DNA from: Lentzea xinjiangensis
Lineage (GTDB): Bacteria; Actinomycetota; Actinomycetes; Mycobacteriales; Pseudonocardiaceae
Assembly: GCF_900110955.1 (NCBI RefSeq)
Contig: NZ_FOFR01000004.1
Location: forward strand, 319,290-383,289
Reading direction: 5' to 3'
DNA length: 64,000 bases
A model generated the notes under the pieces. The model saw nothing but the letters and a program-made list of their open reading frames with translations, made no database searches and had not been told where the DNA came from. The translations under genes were made by a program, and so were the position numbers. This document shows positions 1-7,718 of the stretch, piece after piece; position 1 is the stretch's first letter; each line of letters begins with the position of its first letter.

Positions 1-641
1 AAGACGAACCGCAGCCCCTCCACGACCTCGCGGCGCAGGTGCGGGTCGGGGTGCCGGTCGGGCGCCGGCTCGGCCTTCTTGATCCGGACCAGGAAGAACG
101 CCGAGGTCAGATAACCGATCCCGGTCGCGAGTACGCCGTTGGCCGCGCCGAGGAGCTGGGCCGCGTAGCCGCCGATCGCCGGCCCGGACACCTCCGCCAC
201 CGAGAGGCTCGCCTGCAGCTTGGAGTTGCCCTCGACGAGCTGGTCACGACCGACCAGCGAGGGCAGGTACGACTGGTAGGCGACGTCGAAGAAGACGGTG
301 CACACACCGACCGCCAGGCTCACGACGACGAGCTGCGGCAGCCCCAGCGCGCCCAGCCACCACGCGATCGGCACGCTCAGCACCAGCGCGGCGCGGGCGA
401 CGTCCATCGCGATCATCAGCGGCTTGCGGCGCACCCGGTCCACCCACACGCCCGCGGGCAGGCCGATCAGGAGGAACGCGATCGTGCTCGCCGCCGCCAG
501 CAGGCCCATCTCGAACGGTGTCGCGTTCAGCACACCGGCCGCGAGCAGCGGGATGACCGTCACACCGACGCTCGCGCCGAACTGGCTGATCGTGTCGCCG
601 GCCCAGAGCCTGCGGAAGTCGGGATGCCCCCGGAGCGCCAT
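1..641 (-). CDS. MFS transporter, N-terminal part (3' end outside window)
   Basis: About 213 N-terminal residues of a multi-pass membrane transporter whose 3' end lies beyond base 1. The N-terminus reads MALRGHPDFRRLWAG, the usual opening of actinobacterial MFS exporters, and alternating hydrophobic segments follow. A short basic motif (WVDRVRRKP) between the second and third segments matches the MFS loop 2-3 signature. It is divergent from an ArsR-like regulator across a 55-bp gap holding a palindrome, so the regulator probably controls it. The substrate cannot be told; drug export is the usual role of such pairs and is inference here. Confidence 0.8.
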   Translation of the reverse strand, partial: MALRGHPDFRRLWAGDTISQFGASVGVTVIPLLAAGVLNATPFEMGLLAAASTIAFLLIGLPAGVWVDRVRRKPLMIAMDVARAALVLSVPIAWWLGALGLPQLVVVSLAVGVCTVFFDVAYQSYLPSLVGRDQLVEGNSKLQASLSVAEVSGPAIGGYAAQLLGAANGVLATGIGYLTSAFFLVRIKKAEPAPDRHPDPHLRREVVEGLRFV

Positions 642-659
642 GCCGGCGAGTCTGCGCCG

Positions 660-683
660 AGTGATTGGAAACTGTCAATCACT
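660..683. promoter_or_regulatory. Palindromic operator candidate between divergent MFS and ArsR-like genes
   Basis: Inverted repeat AGTGATTG, 8-nt spacer, CAATCACT, perfect over 8 bp per arm. It lies 18 bp from the MFS start and 14 bp from the regulator's GTG start. This is the expected place and size for the site of a dimeric winged-helix regulator acting on both genes. The assignment to the adjacent regulator is inference. Confidence 0.6.
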
Positions 684-696
684 TACGCTGGGCCCC

Positions 697-1197
697 GTGG
701 CACTCTCCAGGAAACGACGGCCGGCGACCCGGGAAGAAGCCGCGGCCCTCAGCTCTGACCTGCGGCTGCGGCTGATCCGGATGACGTTCGACCGCCCGCT
801 CACCAACAAGGAGCTGGCGCGGCGGCTCGGCAAGGACCCGGCCACGACGCTGCACCACGTGCGAAAGCTCGTCGCCGCCGGTTTCCTCGAAGCGCTGCCC
901 CCGCGCGCGGGAAACCGGGGCGCGAAAGAAATCCCCTATCGGTCGACAGGGCTGTCGTGGCAGCTCGACAACAGCGAAAATGTGGTCGCCGTCGGTGAGG
1001 CGATGTTGCACGCTTTCCTCGGCGAGGTTGCCGACATCGGGCTCGAGAACGTGGAGCAGAGCCGTCTGGTCGTCACCGTCGACCCCGAGGAACTAAAGCA
1101 GCGGCTCGCGTCGTTGATGGAAGAGCTGGCCGCGCAACCGGTCAGACCCGAAGTTCCCCGTGTGGCGATCTACCTCGCGGTGTATCCAGGGGACTGA
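697..1197 (+). CDS. ArsR-type winged-helix transcriptional regulator
   Basis: A 166-residue protein. Residues about 18-70 form a winged HTH (LTNKELARRLGKDPATTLHH followed by VRKLVAAGFLE), typical of ArsR/HTH_20-type repressors. The rest resembles the C-terminal part of MFS-linked regulators, with no metal-binding Cys motif, so metal sensing is unlikely. GTG at 697 was chosen because it sits just after the operator palindrome; in-frame codons further upstream run into the divergent gene. It probably represses itself and the divergent exporter. hflX starts 25 bp downstream. Confidence 0.75.
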   Translation: MALSRKRRPATREEAAALSSDLRLRLIRMTFDRPLTNKELARRLGKDPATTLHHVRKLVAAGFLEALPPRAGNRGAKEIPYRSTGLSWQLDNSENVVAVGEAMLHAFLGEVADIGLENVEQSRLVVTVDPEELKQRLASLMEELAAQPVRPEVPRVAIYLAVYPGD

Positions 1198-1222
1198 CGG
1201 TCCATGGGACGATGAAGGGCAA

Positions 1223-2671
1223 ATGACGGAAAACATCCAGAGCACAGAGTTCGACACCGACTGGGAAGACGACGACTTCTCGACCGGTGACTTCGAGCTC
1301 GCGGAACGCGCCGCACTGCGCCGTGTCGCCGGGTTGTCCACCGAGCTCGAGGACGTCACCGAGGTTGAGTACCGGCAGCTTCGCCTGGAGCGGGTCGTGC
1401 TCGTCGGGGTGTGGACCGAGGGCACGGCAGCCGACTCCGACGCCTCGATGGCCGAGCTCGCGCGCCTCGCCGAAACCGCGGGCTCCGAGGTGCTGGAGGG
1501 CGTCGTGCAGCGGCGCGACAAGCCGGACGCGGCGACGTACATCGGCTCGGGCAAGGTCTCCGAGCTGCGCGACGTGGTGCAGTCGACCGGCGCGGACACC
1601 GTGATCTGCGACGGCGAGCTCTCGCCTGGCCAGCTGCGCCAGCTCGAGGAGAAGCTCAAGGTCAAGGTCATCGACCGCACCGCGCTCATCCTGGACATCT
1701 TCGCGCAGCACGCGCGGAGCAAGGAGGGCAAGGCGCAGGTCGAGCTGGCCCAGCTGCAGTACCTCATGCCGCGGCTGCGCGGCTGGGGTGAGACGTTGTC
1801 GCGGCAGGCCGGTGGTCGGGCCGGCGGCGGCAACGGCGGTGTGGGTCTGCGCGGTCCCGGTGAGACGAAGATCGAGACGGACCGCCGCCGGATCCGCGCG
1901 CGCATCGCCAAGCTGCGCCGCGAGATCGCCGCGATCGGCGTCATCCGCGAGACCAAGCGGGGCCGCCGCACGGCGAACGAGATCCCGAGCGTCGCCATCG
2001 CGGGCTACACCAACGCGGGCAAGTCCTCGCTGCTCAACGCGCTGACCGGCGCCGGCGTCCTGGTCGAGGACGCGCTGTTCGCCACCCTCGACCCGACGAC
2101 GCGCCGCGCGCTGACGCCGGAAGGCCTGCCGTACACGCTGACGGACACGGTCGGCTTCGTCCGGCACCTGCCGCACCAGCTGGTCGAGGCGTTCCGCTCC
2201 ACGCTGGAGGAGGTCGGCCAGTCCGACCTGCTCGTGCACGTGGTCGACGGCTCCGACGCCATGCCGGAGAAGCAGGTCAGCGCCGTGCGCGAGGTCATCT
2301 CGGAGATCAACGAGGAGACCGGCACGCCGATGCCGCGCGAGCTGCTCGTCGTGAACAAGATCGACGCGGTCGGCGAGATCGGTCTCGCCCGGCTGCGGCA
2401 CCTGTTCCCGGACGCGTCGTTCGTGTCGGCGCACTCCGGCCTCGGCATCGAGGAGCTGCGCGCCCGCATCGCCGAGCTGATGCCCCGTCCCGAGGTCGTG
2501 GTCGAGGCTCTCGTGCCGTACGCGCGCGGCGAGGTCGTCGCCCGCGTGCACCGCGACGGCGAGGTGCTGTCCGAGAAGCACACGGAGTCGGGCACGCTGC
2601 TCAGCGCCCGCGTGCGCCCGGACCTCGCCGGTGTCCTGGAGCCGTTCGCGACGAACGGGACGCTTGCTTGA
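1223..2671 (+). CDS. hflX: GTPase HflX
   Basis: A 482-residue ribosome-associated GTPase of the HflX family, which splits or rescues stalled ribosomes in the cytoplasm. Visible parts: the N-terminal HflX domain with the glycine-rich linker around residues 195-215 (RQAGGRAGGGNGGVGLRGPG), then the G domain with G1 GYTNAGKSS (261-269), G3 DTVGF (from 308) and G4 NKID (from 378). Start ATG 1223 has an upstream purine-rich RBS (GATGAAGGGC) and gives the usual acidic N-terminal extension of actinobacterial HflX. The stop codon overlaps the TTG start of the next gene, suggesting coupled translation. Confidence 0.95.
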   Translation: MTENIQSTEFDTDWEDDDFSTGDFELAERAALRRVAGLSTELEDVTEVEYRQLRLERVVLVGVWTEGTAADSDASMAELARLAETAGSEVLEGVVQRRDKPDAATYIGSGKVSELRDVVQSTGADTVICDGELSPGQLRQLEEKLKVKVIDRTALILDIFAQHARSKEGKAQVELAQLQYLMPRLRGWGETLSRQAGGRAGGGNGGVGLRGPGETKIETDRRRIRARIAKLRREIAAIGVIRETKRGRRTANEIPSVAIAGYTNAGKSSLLNALTGAGVLVEDALFATLDPTTRRALTPEGLPYTLTDTVGFVRHLPHQLVEAFRSTLEEVGQSDLLVHVVDGSDAMPEKQVSAVREVISEINEETGTPMPRELLVVNKIDAVGEIGLARLRHLFPDASFVSAHSGLGIEELRARIAELMPRPEVVVEALVPYARGEVVARVHRDGEVLSEKHTESGTLLSARVRPDLAGVLEPFATNGTLA

Positions 2672-3633
2672 TCCCGCCTCCACCCGTGGACGTGTGCCCG
2701 GTAGCCATGCAGGAGCTCTCCGGGCTCACGTCCGACGGCAAACAGCTCTACGCCGTCAGCGACAGCGACAACGGCACGCTGCGCATCCAGGTCCTCGGGC
2801 GCGACTGCGTCGTGAAGCGCACGATCACCGCGCCCGTGGACCCGTACGACGTCGAAGACCTGGCGATGACGCCGGACGGCACCCTCTGGGCCTCCGATAC
2901 CGGCGACAACAACAAGTCCCGCTCCACGGTCGCCCTGCACAAGGTTTCGCCTTCAGGCGCCGTGGAGCGGTTCCGCGTCACGTACCCGGACGGCAAGCAC
3001 GACGCCGAGGCACTGCTCGTCGACAAGTCCGGCACGCCGTTCATCATCACCAAGGAGCCCCTCGGCTCCGCACTCGTGTACCGCCCGGCAGCTCCGCTTC
3101 GAACCGACGTGTCGGTTCCGCTGGAGCAGGTCGCCCGCGTGTCGCTGTCATCGACGGACACCCCGGGCGGTCCCCTGGACGGCACCCTCGACTCGCGCCT
3201 GGTGACCGGGGCCGCCGCCAAGGCCGACGGCTCCGTCATCGCCCTGCGCACCTACACCGACGCGTACCTGTACCCGGTCCCCGACGGCGACGTCGTCAAG
3301 GCGCTGTCCGGCGACCCGGTCCGCGTCCCGCTGCCGGACGAACCCCAGGGCGAGGCCATCGCCTTCGACCCGGACGGCACCCTGCTCTCCGCCTCCGAAG
3401 GCGCCGGCACCCCGATCCGCGCCGTCGAGGGCGCCGCGGCCCTGGCCAAGCCCGCCGCGCCGCCCGCCGCGCCGCCGACCACGACCGAGGCACTCCCACC
3501 CGCCGCGGACCAGCCGCAGGCAGCCCCGCCGTCGAGCTCCTCGTGGCAGAACTGGCCGCTGGCCCTGACCGTCGGCGGCATCGTCCTGGCTGTCGCACTG
3601 GTCATCGGCCTGCGCTTCCGCCGCCGGGCCTGA
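2668..3633 (+). CDS. Membrane-anchored propeller-like protein of unknown function
   Basis: A 321-residue protein starting at TTG, overlapping the hflX stop in TTGA. The body has repeated short beta motifs (LSGLTSDGKQLYAVSD, LAMTPDGTLWASDTGDNN) like the esterase-like phytase or SMP-30-type propellers. A Pro/Ala/Thr-rich linker follows at about 270-290, then one membrane segment near the C-terminus (about 295-315) and a basic tail (RFRRRA). No signal peptide is visible from this start. A C-terminal anchor with the propeller outside would need one, so the true start could lie upstream, inside hflX. Function unknown. Confidence 0.7.
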   Translation: MIPPPPVDVCPVAMQELSGLTSDGKQLYAVSDSDNGTLRIQVLGRDCVVKRTITAPVDPYDVEDLAMTPDGTLWASDTGDNNKSRSTVALHKVSPSGAVERFRVTYPDGKHDAEALLVDKSGTPFIITKEPLGSALVYRPAAPLRTDVSVPLEQVARVSLSSTDTPGGPLDGTLDSRLVTGAAAKADGSVIALRTYTDAYLYPVPDGDVVKALSGDPVRVPLPDEPQGEAIAFDPDGTLLSASEGAGTPIRAVEGAAALAKPAAPPAAPPTTTEALPPAADQPQAAPPSSSSWQNWPLALTVGGIVLAVALVIGLRFRRRA

Positions 3634-3781
3634 GCACCGGCCAGCCGGCGCGTGGAGCGGCGAAGGCCTGCTCGACCTTGGCCGCCGCGATCCTCGCCGC
3701 ACCGCGCCGGCTCGCGCAGGGATCACGATCGACACGGCGAGCAGGCACCCTCGCACCTCTCGATCCTCCTGTACCGCTGAA

Positions 3782-4906
3782 CTAGTCCCAGGCGACGGGC
3801 ATCCGCTCCAGGCCGCCGATCACGAGACTCGCCCGGCGCGGCAGCTCCTCCTCCGGCACGGCCAGCCGCAACGCCGGGAACCGGGTGAAGAGGCCGGGGA
3901 AGGCGATCTTCAGCTCGATCCTGGCGAGGTGCTGACCGATGCACTGGTGGATGCCGTGCCCGAACGCGAGGTGCCCCGTCGCGCCGCGAGCCAGGTCCAG
4001 AACGTCGGGACGCGCGTAGCGCGCCGGATCGTGGTTGGCGGACCCGAGCTCGACCAGCACGGTGTCGCCCTTGCGCACGAAGACGCCGTCGATCTCGACG
4101 TCCTCCAAAGCGGTGCGCGCCGTCGCGGGCGTCAGACTGATGTGGCGCAGCAGCTCCTCGACGGCGGCTTCCGGATCGTCGAGCATCGCTTTCACCTGAT
4201 CGGGGTGGCGGAGCAGCTCCAGCGTGCCGAGCGACAGCATGTTCGTCGTCGTGTCGAGACCGCCCCCGAGCAACGCCATGCCCATCGCCGCCATCTCGTC
4301 GTCGGTGAGAGCACCGTCGGCCCCGGCGGGTTCGCCGGCGACGAGGCCGCTGAGCACGTCATCGGTCGGACGCGCCCGCTTCTCCTCGACCATCTCCACC
4401 ATGAACCGCTCAAGCCGTTCGAACGCGGCGTACATCGCCGCGCCCCCGTCGGCCTCCGCGCCGCTGGCGCCGGTCAGCAGCATCGCGTCCTGCTGGAACT
4501 CCGCCCGGCGCTCGTACGGGACACCGAGCAGCTCGCAGATCATCAACCCCGGTACCGGCACCGCGAAGTGCTCCACCAGATCGGCCGGCGACCCCTGAGC
4601 CGCGAGCACGTCCAGGTGCTCGGCCGTGATCACCTCCAGCCGCTCGGCGAGCAGCCGCATTCGCCGCACGGTGAACTGGCCGGTCAACCTGCTGCGGTAC
4701 CGGGTGTGGTCCGGTGGGTCGTGATCGGTGAACGCGCCGGGCGGCGACGGCGGCGCGTCACCGGGACTGCCCGGCCCGAACGGGTTGTGCATCAGATCCG
4801 GCCGGATGCTGAACCGGTCGCTCGCCAGCACGGCTCGCACAGTCGCGTGGTCGTGCGCTCTCCAGCCGACGTGCCCGTCCGGATACGTCATCGGGCTGAG
4901 TGGCAT
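3782..4906 (-). CDS. Cytochrome P450
   Basis: A 374-residue soluble bacterial class I P450. The heme-ligand loop FGHGIHQCIGQ places the thiolate at Cys322. The I-helix segment LGGGLDTTTN and an EELLRH segment in place of the usual ExxR are also visible. The short length and actinobacterial style match CYP107/CYP105-like hydroxylases. There is no ferredoxin or reductase gene beside it, so electron partners must come from elsewhere. It is divergent from a GbsR/MarR-type regulator across a 110-bp gap holding a palindromic repeat; control by that regulator is plausible but unproven. Substrate unknown. Confidence 0.93.
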   Translation of the reverse strand: MPLSPMTYPDGHVGWRAHDHATVRAVLASDRFSIRPDLMHNPFGPGSPGDAPPSPPGAFTDHDPPDHTRYRSRLTGQFTVRRMRLLAERLEVITAEHLDVLAAQGSPADLVEHFAVPVPGLMICELLGVPYERRAEFQQDAMLLTGASGAEADGGAAMYAAFERLERFMVEMVEEKRARPTDDVLSGLVAGEPAGADGALTDDEMAAMGMALLGGGLDTTTNMLSLGTLELLRHPDQVKAMLDDPEAAVEELLRHISLTPATARTALEDVEIDGVFVRKGDTVLVELGSANHDPARYARPDVLDLARGATGHLAFGHGIHQCIGQHLARIELKIAFPGLFTRFPALRLAVPEEELPRRASLVIGGLERMPVAWD

Positions 4907-4916
4907 TGCCTCCCCC

Positions 4917-4987
4917 TTGCAACGAGTTCGTTTCCCCTCCCTGCAAGCTAAAAACGTTTGCGGACGAAGTCAAAAGACTCATTGCAA
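4917..4987. repeat. Dispersed palindromic repeat, copy A (degenerate and partly duplicated)
   Basis: It opens with a half copy beginning TTGCAACGAGT (from 4917), then TGCAA at 4942, then TTTGCGGACGAAGTC (4957-4971) and AAAAGACTCATTGCAA (4972-4987). The right arm and core match the reverse complement of copy D (60281-60320); the extra left half matches copy C (49838-49887). This copy lies between two divergent start codons, so it may have been recruited as promoter or operator DNA. Confidence 0.7.
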
Positions 4988-5016
4988 TGGCCTGAGGTGC
5001 AAGGCACCATGATGTT

Positions 5017-5754
5017 GTGCCTGGTAAGCGGCTAGACGAGGAAGAGCGGCAGCTCATCGCCCAGTGGTTGTGGGACGGGCTGGGGTACTCCGAAATCGGG
5101 AGGCGGTTGCAAAGGCCCGCCTCGACGATCCAGCGCGAGGTGGTCCGCAACGGCGGTCACAACAACTACCGGCCGGGTGCCGCGCACCGGGCGGCGAGCG
5201 ATCGGGCGATGCGCCGCATGCCCGCGGTCGACGACCTCGACGTCGACGAGGAGGTCTACGCGTTCGACCGCCGTCCGGGGGAGGTGCAGGAGTTCCACCT
5301 GCAACTGGTCGCGGTGTTCGTGCAGACCGGACTGACGCGCACGGCGGCGCGGATCCTCGCTGAGATCTTCATGACCGACAAGGGCAGCCTGACGGCGACC
5401 GAGCTCGTGCTGCGGTTGTCGATCAGCCCCGGCACGGTCTCGCGGTCGACGGCCTACCTGCAGCAGCTCGACCTGCTGCGCGCCGAACGCGACGGCAAGC
5501 GCATGCGCTACTACCTGGACGACGACGTCTGGTACCGGGCGTGGCTGTCCAGCGCCGAGCGCAACTCCACCTGGGCGCACACCGCACTGAACGGTGCCGA
5601 GATCTTCGGTCTCGACACGCCAGTGGGTGCGCGCCTCAAGGACATGGGGCAGTTCTTCGCGTTCGTCGTGGTGGACATGGAGTCCACCCAGCGGAAGTGG
5701 CTCGACTTCTTCGAGAAGAAGAAACGAGCTAGGGCAGACGCCGCAGCACGGTGA
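5017..5754 (+). CDS. GbsR/MarR-type regulator with N-terminal IS30-type HTH
   Basis: A 245-residue protein with two DNA-binding parts. Residues 1-60 ([33 protein letters not shown], ending in a [14 protein letters not shown] element) resemble the N-terminal HTH of IS30-family transposases. Residues about 85-240 form a GbsR/MarR-like winged helix ([40 protein letters not shown]). There is no DDE nuclease domain, so it is a regulator and not a transposase. GTG 5017 is the only plausible start after the divergent P450. Its 3' end overlaps the end of lexA by 26 bp on the opposite strand. Confidence 0.8.
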   Translation: MPGKRLDEEERQLIAQWLWDGLGYSEIGRRLQRPASTIQREVVRNGGHNNYRPGAAHRAASDRAMRRMPAVDDLDVDEEVYAFDRRPGEVQEFHLQLVAVFVQTGLTRTAARILAEIFMTDKGSLTATELVLRLSISPGTVSRSTAYLQQLDLLRAERDGKRMRYYLDDDVWYRAWLSSAERNSTWAHTALNGAEIFGLDTPVGARLKDMGQFFAFVVVDMESTQRKWLDFFEKKKRARADAAAR

Positions 5755-6421
5755 CGACCTTGCCGAGGATGGTGGCCTGGTCGCCGTTGATCGGCTGGTA
5801 GGCCGGGTTGTGCGGCATCAGCCACACGTGGCCGTCCTTGCGCTTGAACGTCTTCACGGTCGCCTCGCCGTCGATCATGGCGGCGACGATCTCGCCCTGG
5901 TCGGCGGTCGGCTGCTTGCGGATCACGACCCAGTCGCCGTCGGTGATCGCGGCGTCGATCATCGAGTCACCGACGACGCGCAGCAGGAACAGCTCACCCT
6001 CGCCGACGATCTCGCGCGGCAGCGGGAACACGTCCTCGATCGACTCCTCCGCGAGGATCGGGCCACCGGCCGCGATGCGACCGACCATCGGCACGTACGC
6101 CGGGGTCGGCTTGGACATCGGGTCGAGACCGGGGTCGATCTCGGAGGGCAGCATGCCGACCGCGCGCGGGCGGTTCGGGTCGCGGCGCAGGAAGCCCTTG
6201 CGCTCCAGCGCGCGCAGTTGGTACGCGACCGACGAGGTCGACGTCAGGCCGACGGCCTCGCCGATCTCGCGCACGCTCGGCGGGTAGCCGAAGCGGTCGA
6301 CCCAGTCGCGGATCACGTCGAGCACCTTGCGCTGACGCAGGGTCAGGCCGGCGTTGCCCGCGATCTCGCTCACCTGTGCTTCCACAAGAGCAGGGTCCGG
6401 ATCGATCGTCTTGCCTGCCAC
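5729..6421 (-). CDS. lexA: SOS repressor LexA
   Basis: A 230-residue LexA: N-terminal winged HTH ([20 protein letters not shown], 46-65), Ala-Gly self-cleavage site at about 118-119 (GRIAAGG), and the Ser/Lys dyad Ser153 (GDSMIDAAI) and Lys190 (ATVKTFKRK). It represses DNA-damage genes and cleaves itself when RecA filaments form. One-mismatch and perfect SOS boxes lie at 6512-6527 and 6593-6608, so it should regulate both itself and the divergent small gene. The order lexA / small membrane gene / nrdR is the mycobacterial arrangement. Confidence 0.97.
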   Translation of the reverse strand: MAGKTIDPDPALVEAQVSEIAGNAGLTLRQRKVLDVIRDWVDRFGYPPSVREIGEAVGLTSTSSVAYQLRALERKGFLRRDPNRPRAVGMLPSEIDPGLDPMSKPTPAYVPMVGRIAAGGPILAEESIEDVFPLPREIVGEGELFLLRVVGDSMIDAAITDGDWVVIRKQPTADQGEIVAAMIDGEATVKTFKRKDGHVWLMPHNPAYQPINGDQATILGKVVTVLRRLP

Positions 6422-6511
6422 GGTGCTGTCCTCCTCGCCGCCCCCAGTTCGAATGGGATTCCGGCCTCCGTCGATCTTCGTGGTCGACGGTAGTCGTGTT
6501 TGCTGCGCAGA

Positions 6512-6527
6512 TCAAACACCTGTTCGA
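6512..6527 (-). promoter_or_regulatory. SOS box upstream of lexA (one mismatch)
   Basis: TCAAAC-ACCT-GTTCGA matches the actinobacterial LexA box TCGAAC-N4-GTTCGA at all but one arm position. It lies about 90 bp upstream of the lexA start and should mediate autorepression. Confidence 0.8.
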
Positions 6528-6592
6528 GGTATTTGGCCGCGTGTTGTGGCGTCCGGTCGGCCACCGTGGTAGAAATTCGCACGGACGTTCGA

Positions 6593-6608
6593 TCGAACCT
6601 GTGTTCGA
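6593..6608 (+). promoter_or_regulatory. Perfect SOS box upstream of the divergent small membrane gene
   Basis: TCGAAC-CTGT-GTTCGA is a perfect palindromic actinobacterial LexA box, 31 bp before the GTG at 6640. It predicts DNA-damage induction of the small gene. Confidence 0.9.
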
Positions 6609-6639
6609 TCATGGTGGTTGACCTGCGATGGAGGTCGTC

Positions 6640-6912
6640 GTGGCGGTGCTCGTCGAAAAGCGGTTGCGCGTTGCCGAGGACGCGGACGTCGCAGCGGGAC
6701 GCCCACTCCGTTCGGGGCCGCGGGTCATGCCCCGCCGTCCGGCGACCAGGCCTCGTCCGGTCGCGGTGGCGGCCAGGCGCGAGTCCAGTTCCTGCGAGGC
6801 GCGGCCGAAGCGCGAGTCGATGCTCGAGCTCGTCGCCGTCGGTGTCCTGAGCGCGCTCACGATCATCGCGCTCGGCGTGCTCTACCTCCAGCAGGTGGGG
6901 GTCACCCTGTAG
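6640..6912 (+). CDS. SOS-regulated small membrane protein (ChiZ/DivS position, no LysM domain)
   Basis: A 90-residue protein with an Arg/Pro-rich basic N-terminal half (residues about 20-60) and one membrane segment near the C-terminus (LVAVGVLSALTIIALGVLYL), ending just after it. GTG 6640 was chosen over ATG 6628 because a GGAGG lies 5-6 bases upstream. In mycobacteria the gene between lexA and nrdR is the SOS-induced division inhibitor ChiZ (Rv2719c); corynebacterial DivS has the same logic. The N-in basic, single-TM layout fits, but the LysM domain of ChiZ is absent. Role as an SOS division inhibitor is inference from position and the SOS box. Confidence 0.75.
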   Translation: MAVLVEKRLRVAEDADVAAGRPLRSGPRVMPRRPATRPRPVAVAARRESSSCEARPKRESMLELVAVGVLSALTIIALGVLYLQQVGVTL

Positions 6913-6938
6913 CTCTGCCCCCACATCTTGTGCTCGCG

Positions 6939-6976
6939 TGCCCGCGATGACGTGAACTCTGCGTCATGCGCGGGCA
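6939..6976 (+). terminator. Hairpin after the SOS small gene
   Basis: TGCCCGCGATGACG (6939-6952) pairs with CGTCATGCGCGGGCA (6962-6976), leaving one bulged base and a 9-nt loop. It lies 27 bp after the small gene's stop and separates it from the nrdR promoter. No T-tract, as is usual in these genomes. Confidence 0.7.
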
Positions 6977-7078
6977 TCGTTGTGTAATCGCCCCTGATCG
7001 TCGACGGTTCCTCCAACAGGGTGACACGCGACGCGCCGTGTCGAGTTGCGTCGGACGTCCGTTGCGATCTAGGTTCTA

Positions 7079-7094
7079 CCCCTACATCTAGTGG
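7079..7094. promoter_or_regulatory. Possible NrdR box upstream of nrdR-nrdJ
   Basis: A near-palindrome, CCCCTACATCTAGTGG, with a CTAC-AT-CTAG core resembling NrdR boxes (consensus around CTA-AT-TAG). A second, weaker CTAG-centred element is at about 7063-7078. NrdR boxes usually occur in pairs; here the spacing of about 19 bp is not the commonest, so this is tentative. Confidence 0.4.
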
Positions 7095-7184
7095 TTACAT
7101 CGTCGTAAGTAGTCCACAGGTTGTGGGTAACCCGACCAGTGTGGCTGCTGCGGTGAGTGCTGCGCTGGGAAGGGGTGAGGTGGC

Positions 7185-7652
7185 GTGCGGTGTCCGTTCT
7201 GCCGTCATTCGGACTCGCGGGTCGTCGACTCCCGTGAGGTCGACGAAGGACAGGTGATCCGTCGTCGCCGCTCCTGCAACAGCTGCAGCCGCAGGTTCAC
7301 CACGGTCGAAGAAGCGGTTCTCGCCGTGGTCAAGCGCTCCGGGGTGACGGAGCCGTTCAGCCGCGACAAGGTCGTCGTCGGCGTGCGCAGGGCGTGCCAG
7401 GGCCGCCCGGTCGACGAGGACGCGTTCCAGCAGCTCGCCCAGCGAGTGGAAGAGTCGATCCGGTCGACGGGATGTGCGGAAATCCCGAGCCACGAGGTGG
7501 GCCTGGCCATTCTGGGTCCCCTGCGCGAACTCGACGAGGTCGCTTATCTGCGCTTCGCGAGCGTTTACCGGTCCTTCTCGTCCGTCGAGGACTTCGAGAA
7601 GGAAATCCTCGATCTTCGCACTGCACGGGCCGAAGCGGCCCGGGAGCAGTGA
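7185..7652 (+). CDS. nrdR: Transcriptional repressor NrdR
   Basis: A 155-residue NrdR, the ATP/dATP-sensing repressor of ribonucleotide reductase genes. The zinc ribbon is Cys3-Cys6 and Cys31-Cys34 (MRCPFC ... CNSC), with the RRRR and RFTT motifs, and the ATP-cone covers about residues 49-139. GTG start at 7185, at a conserved N-terminus. It lies 66 bp ahead of nrdJ with no terminator between, so the two form an nrdRJ operon as known in Streptomyces, with NrdR likely repressing its own operon. Confidence 0.97.
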   Translation: MRCPFCRHSDSRVVDSREVDEGQVIRRRRSCNSCSRRFTTVEEAVLAVVKRSGVTEPFSRDKVVVGVRRACQGRPVDEDAFQQLAQRVEESIRSTGCAEIPSHEVGLAILGPLRELDEVAYLRFASVYRSFSSVEDFEKEILDLRTARAEAAREQ

Positions 7653-7718
7653 TCCGCGCGCACTCGAGCGCGCGCAAACACCATCTTTTTCTAAGCACCA
7701 GCACGAGGGAGATCCACC

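Noticed and set aside
7021..7184. Cobalamin riboswitch upstream of nrdRJ
   Set aside because: No B12-box-like sequence or large conserved fold seen in the gap; NrdR-type elements are the better reading.
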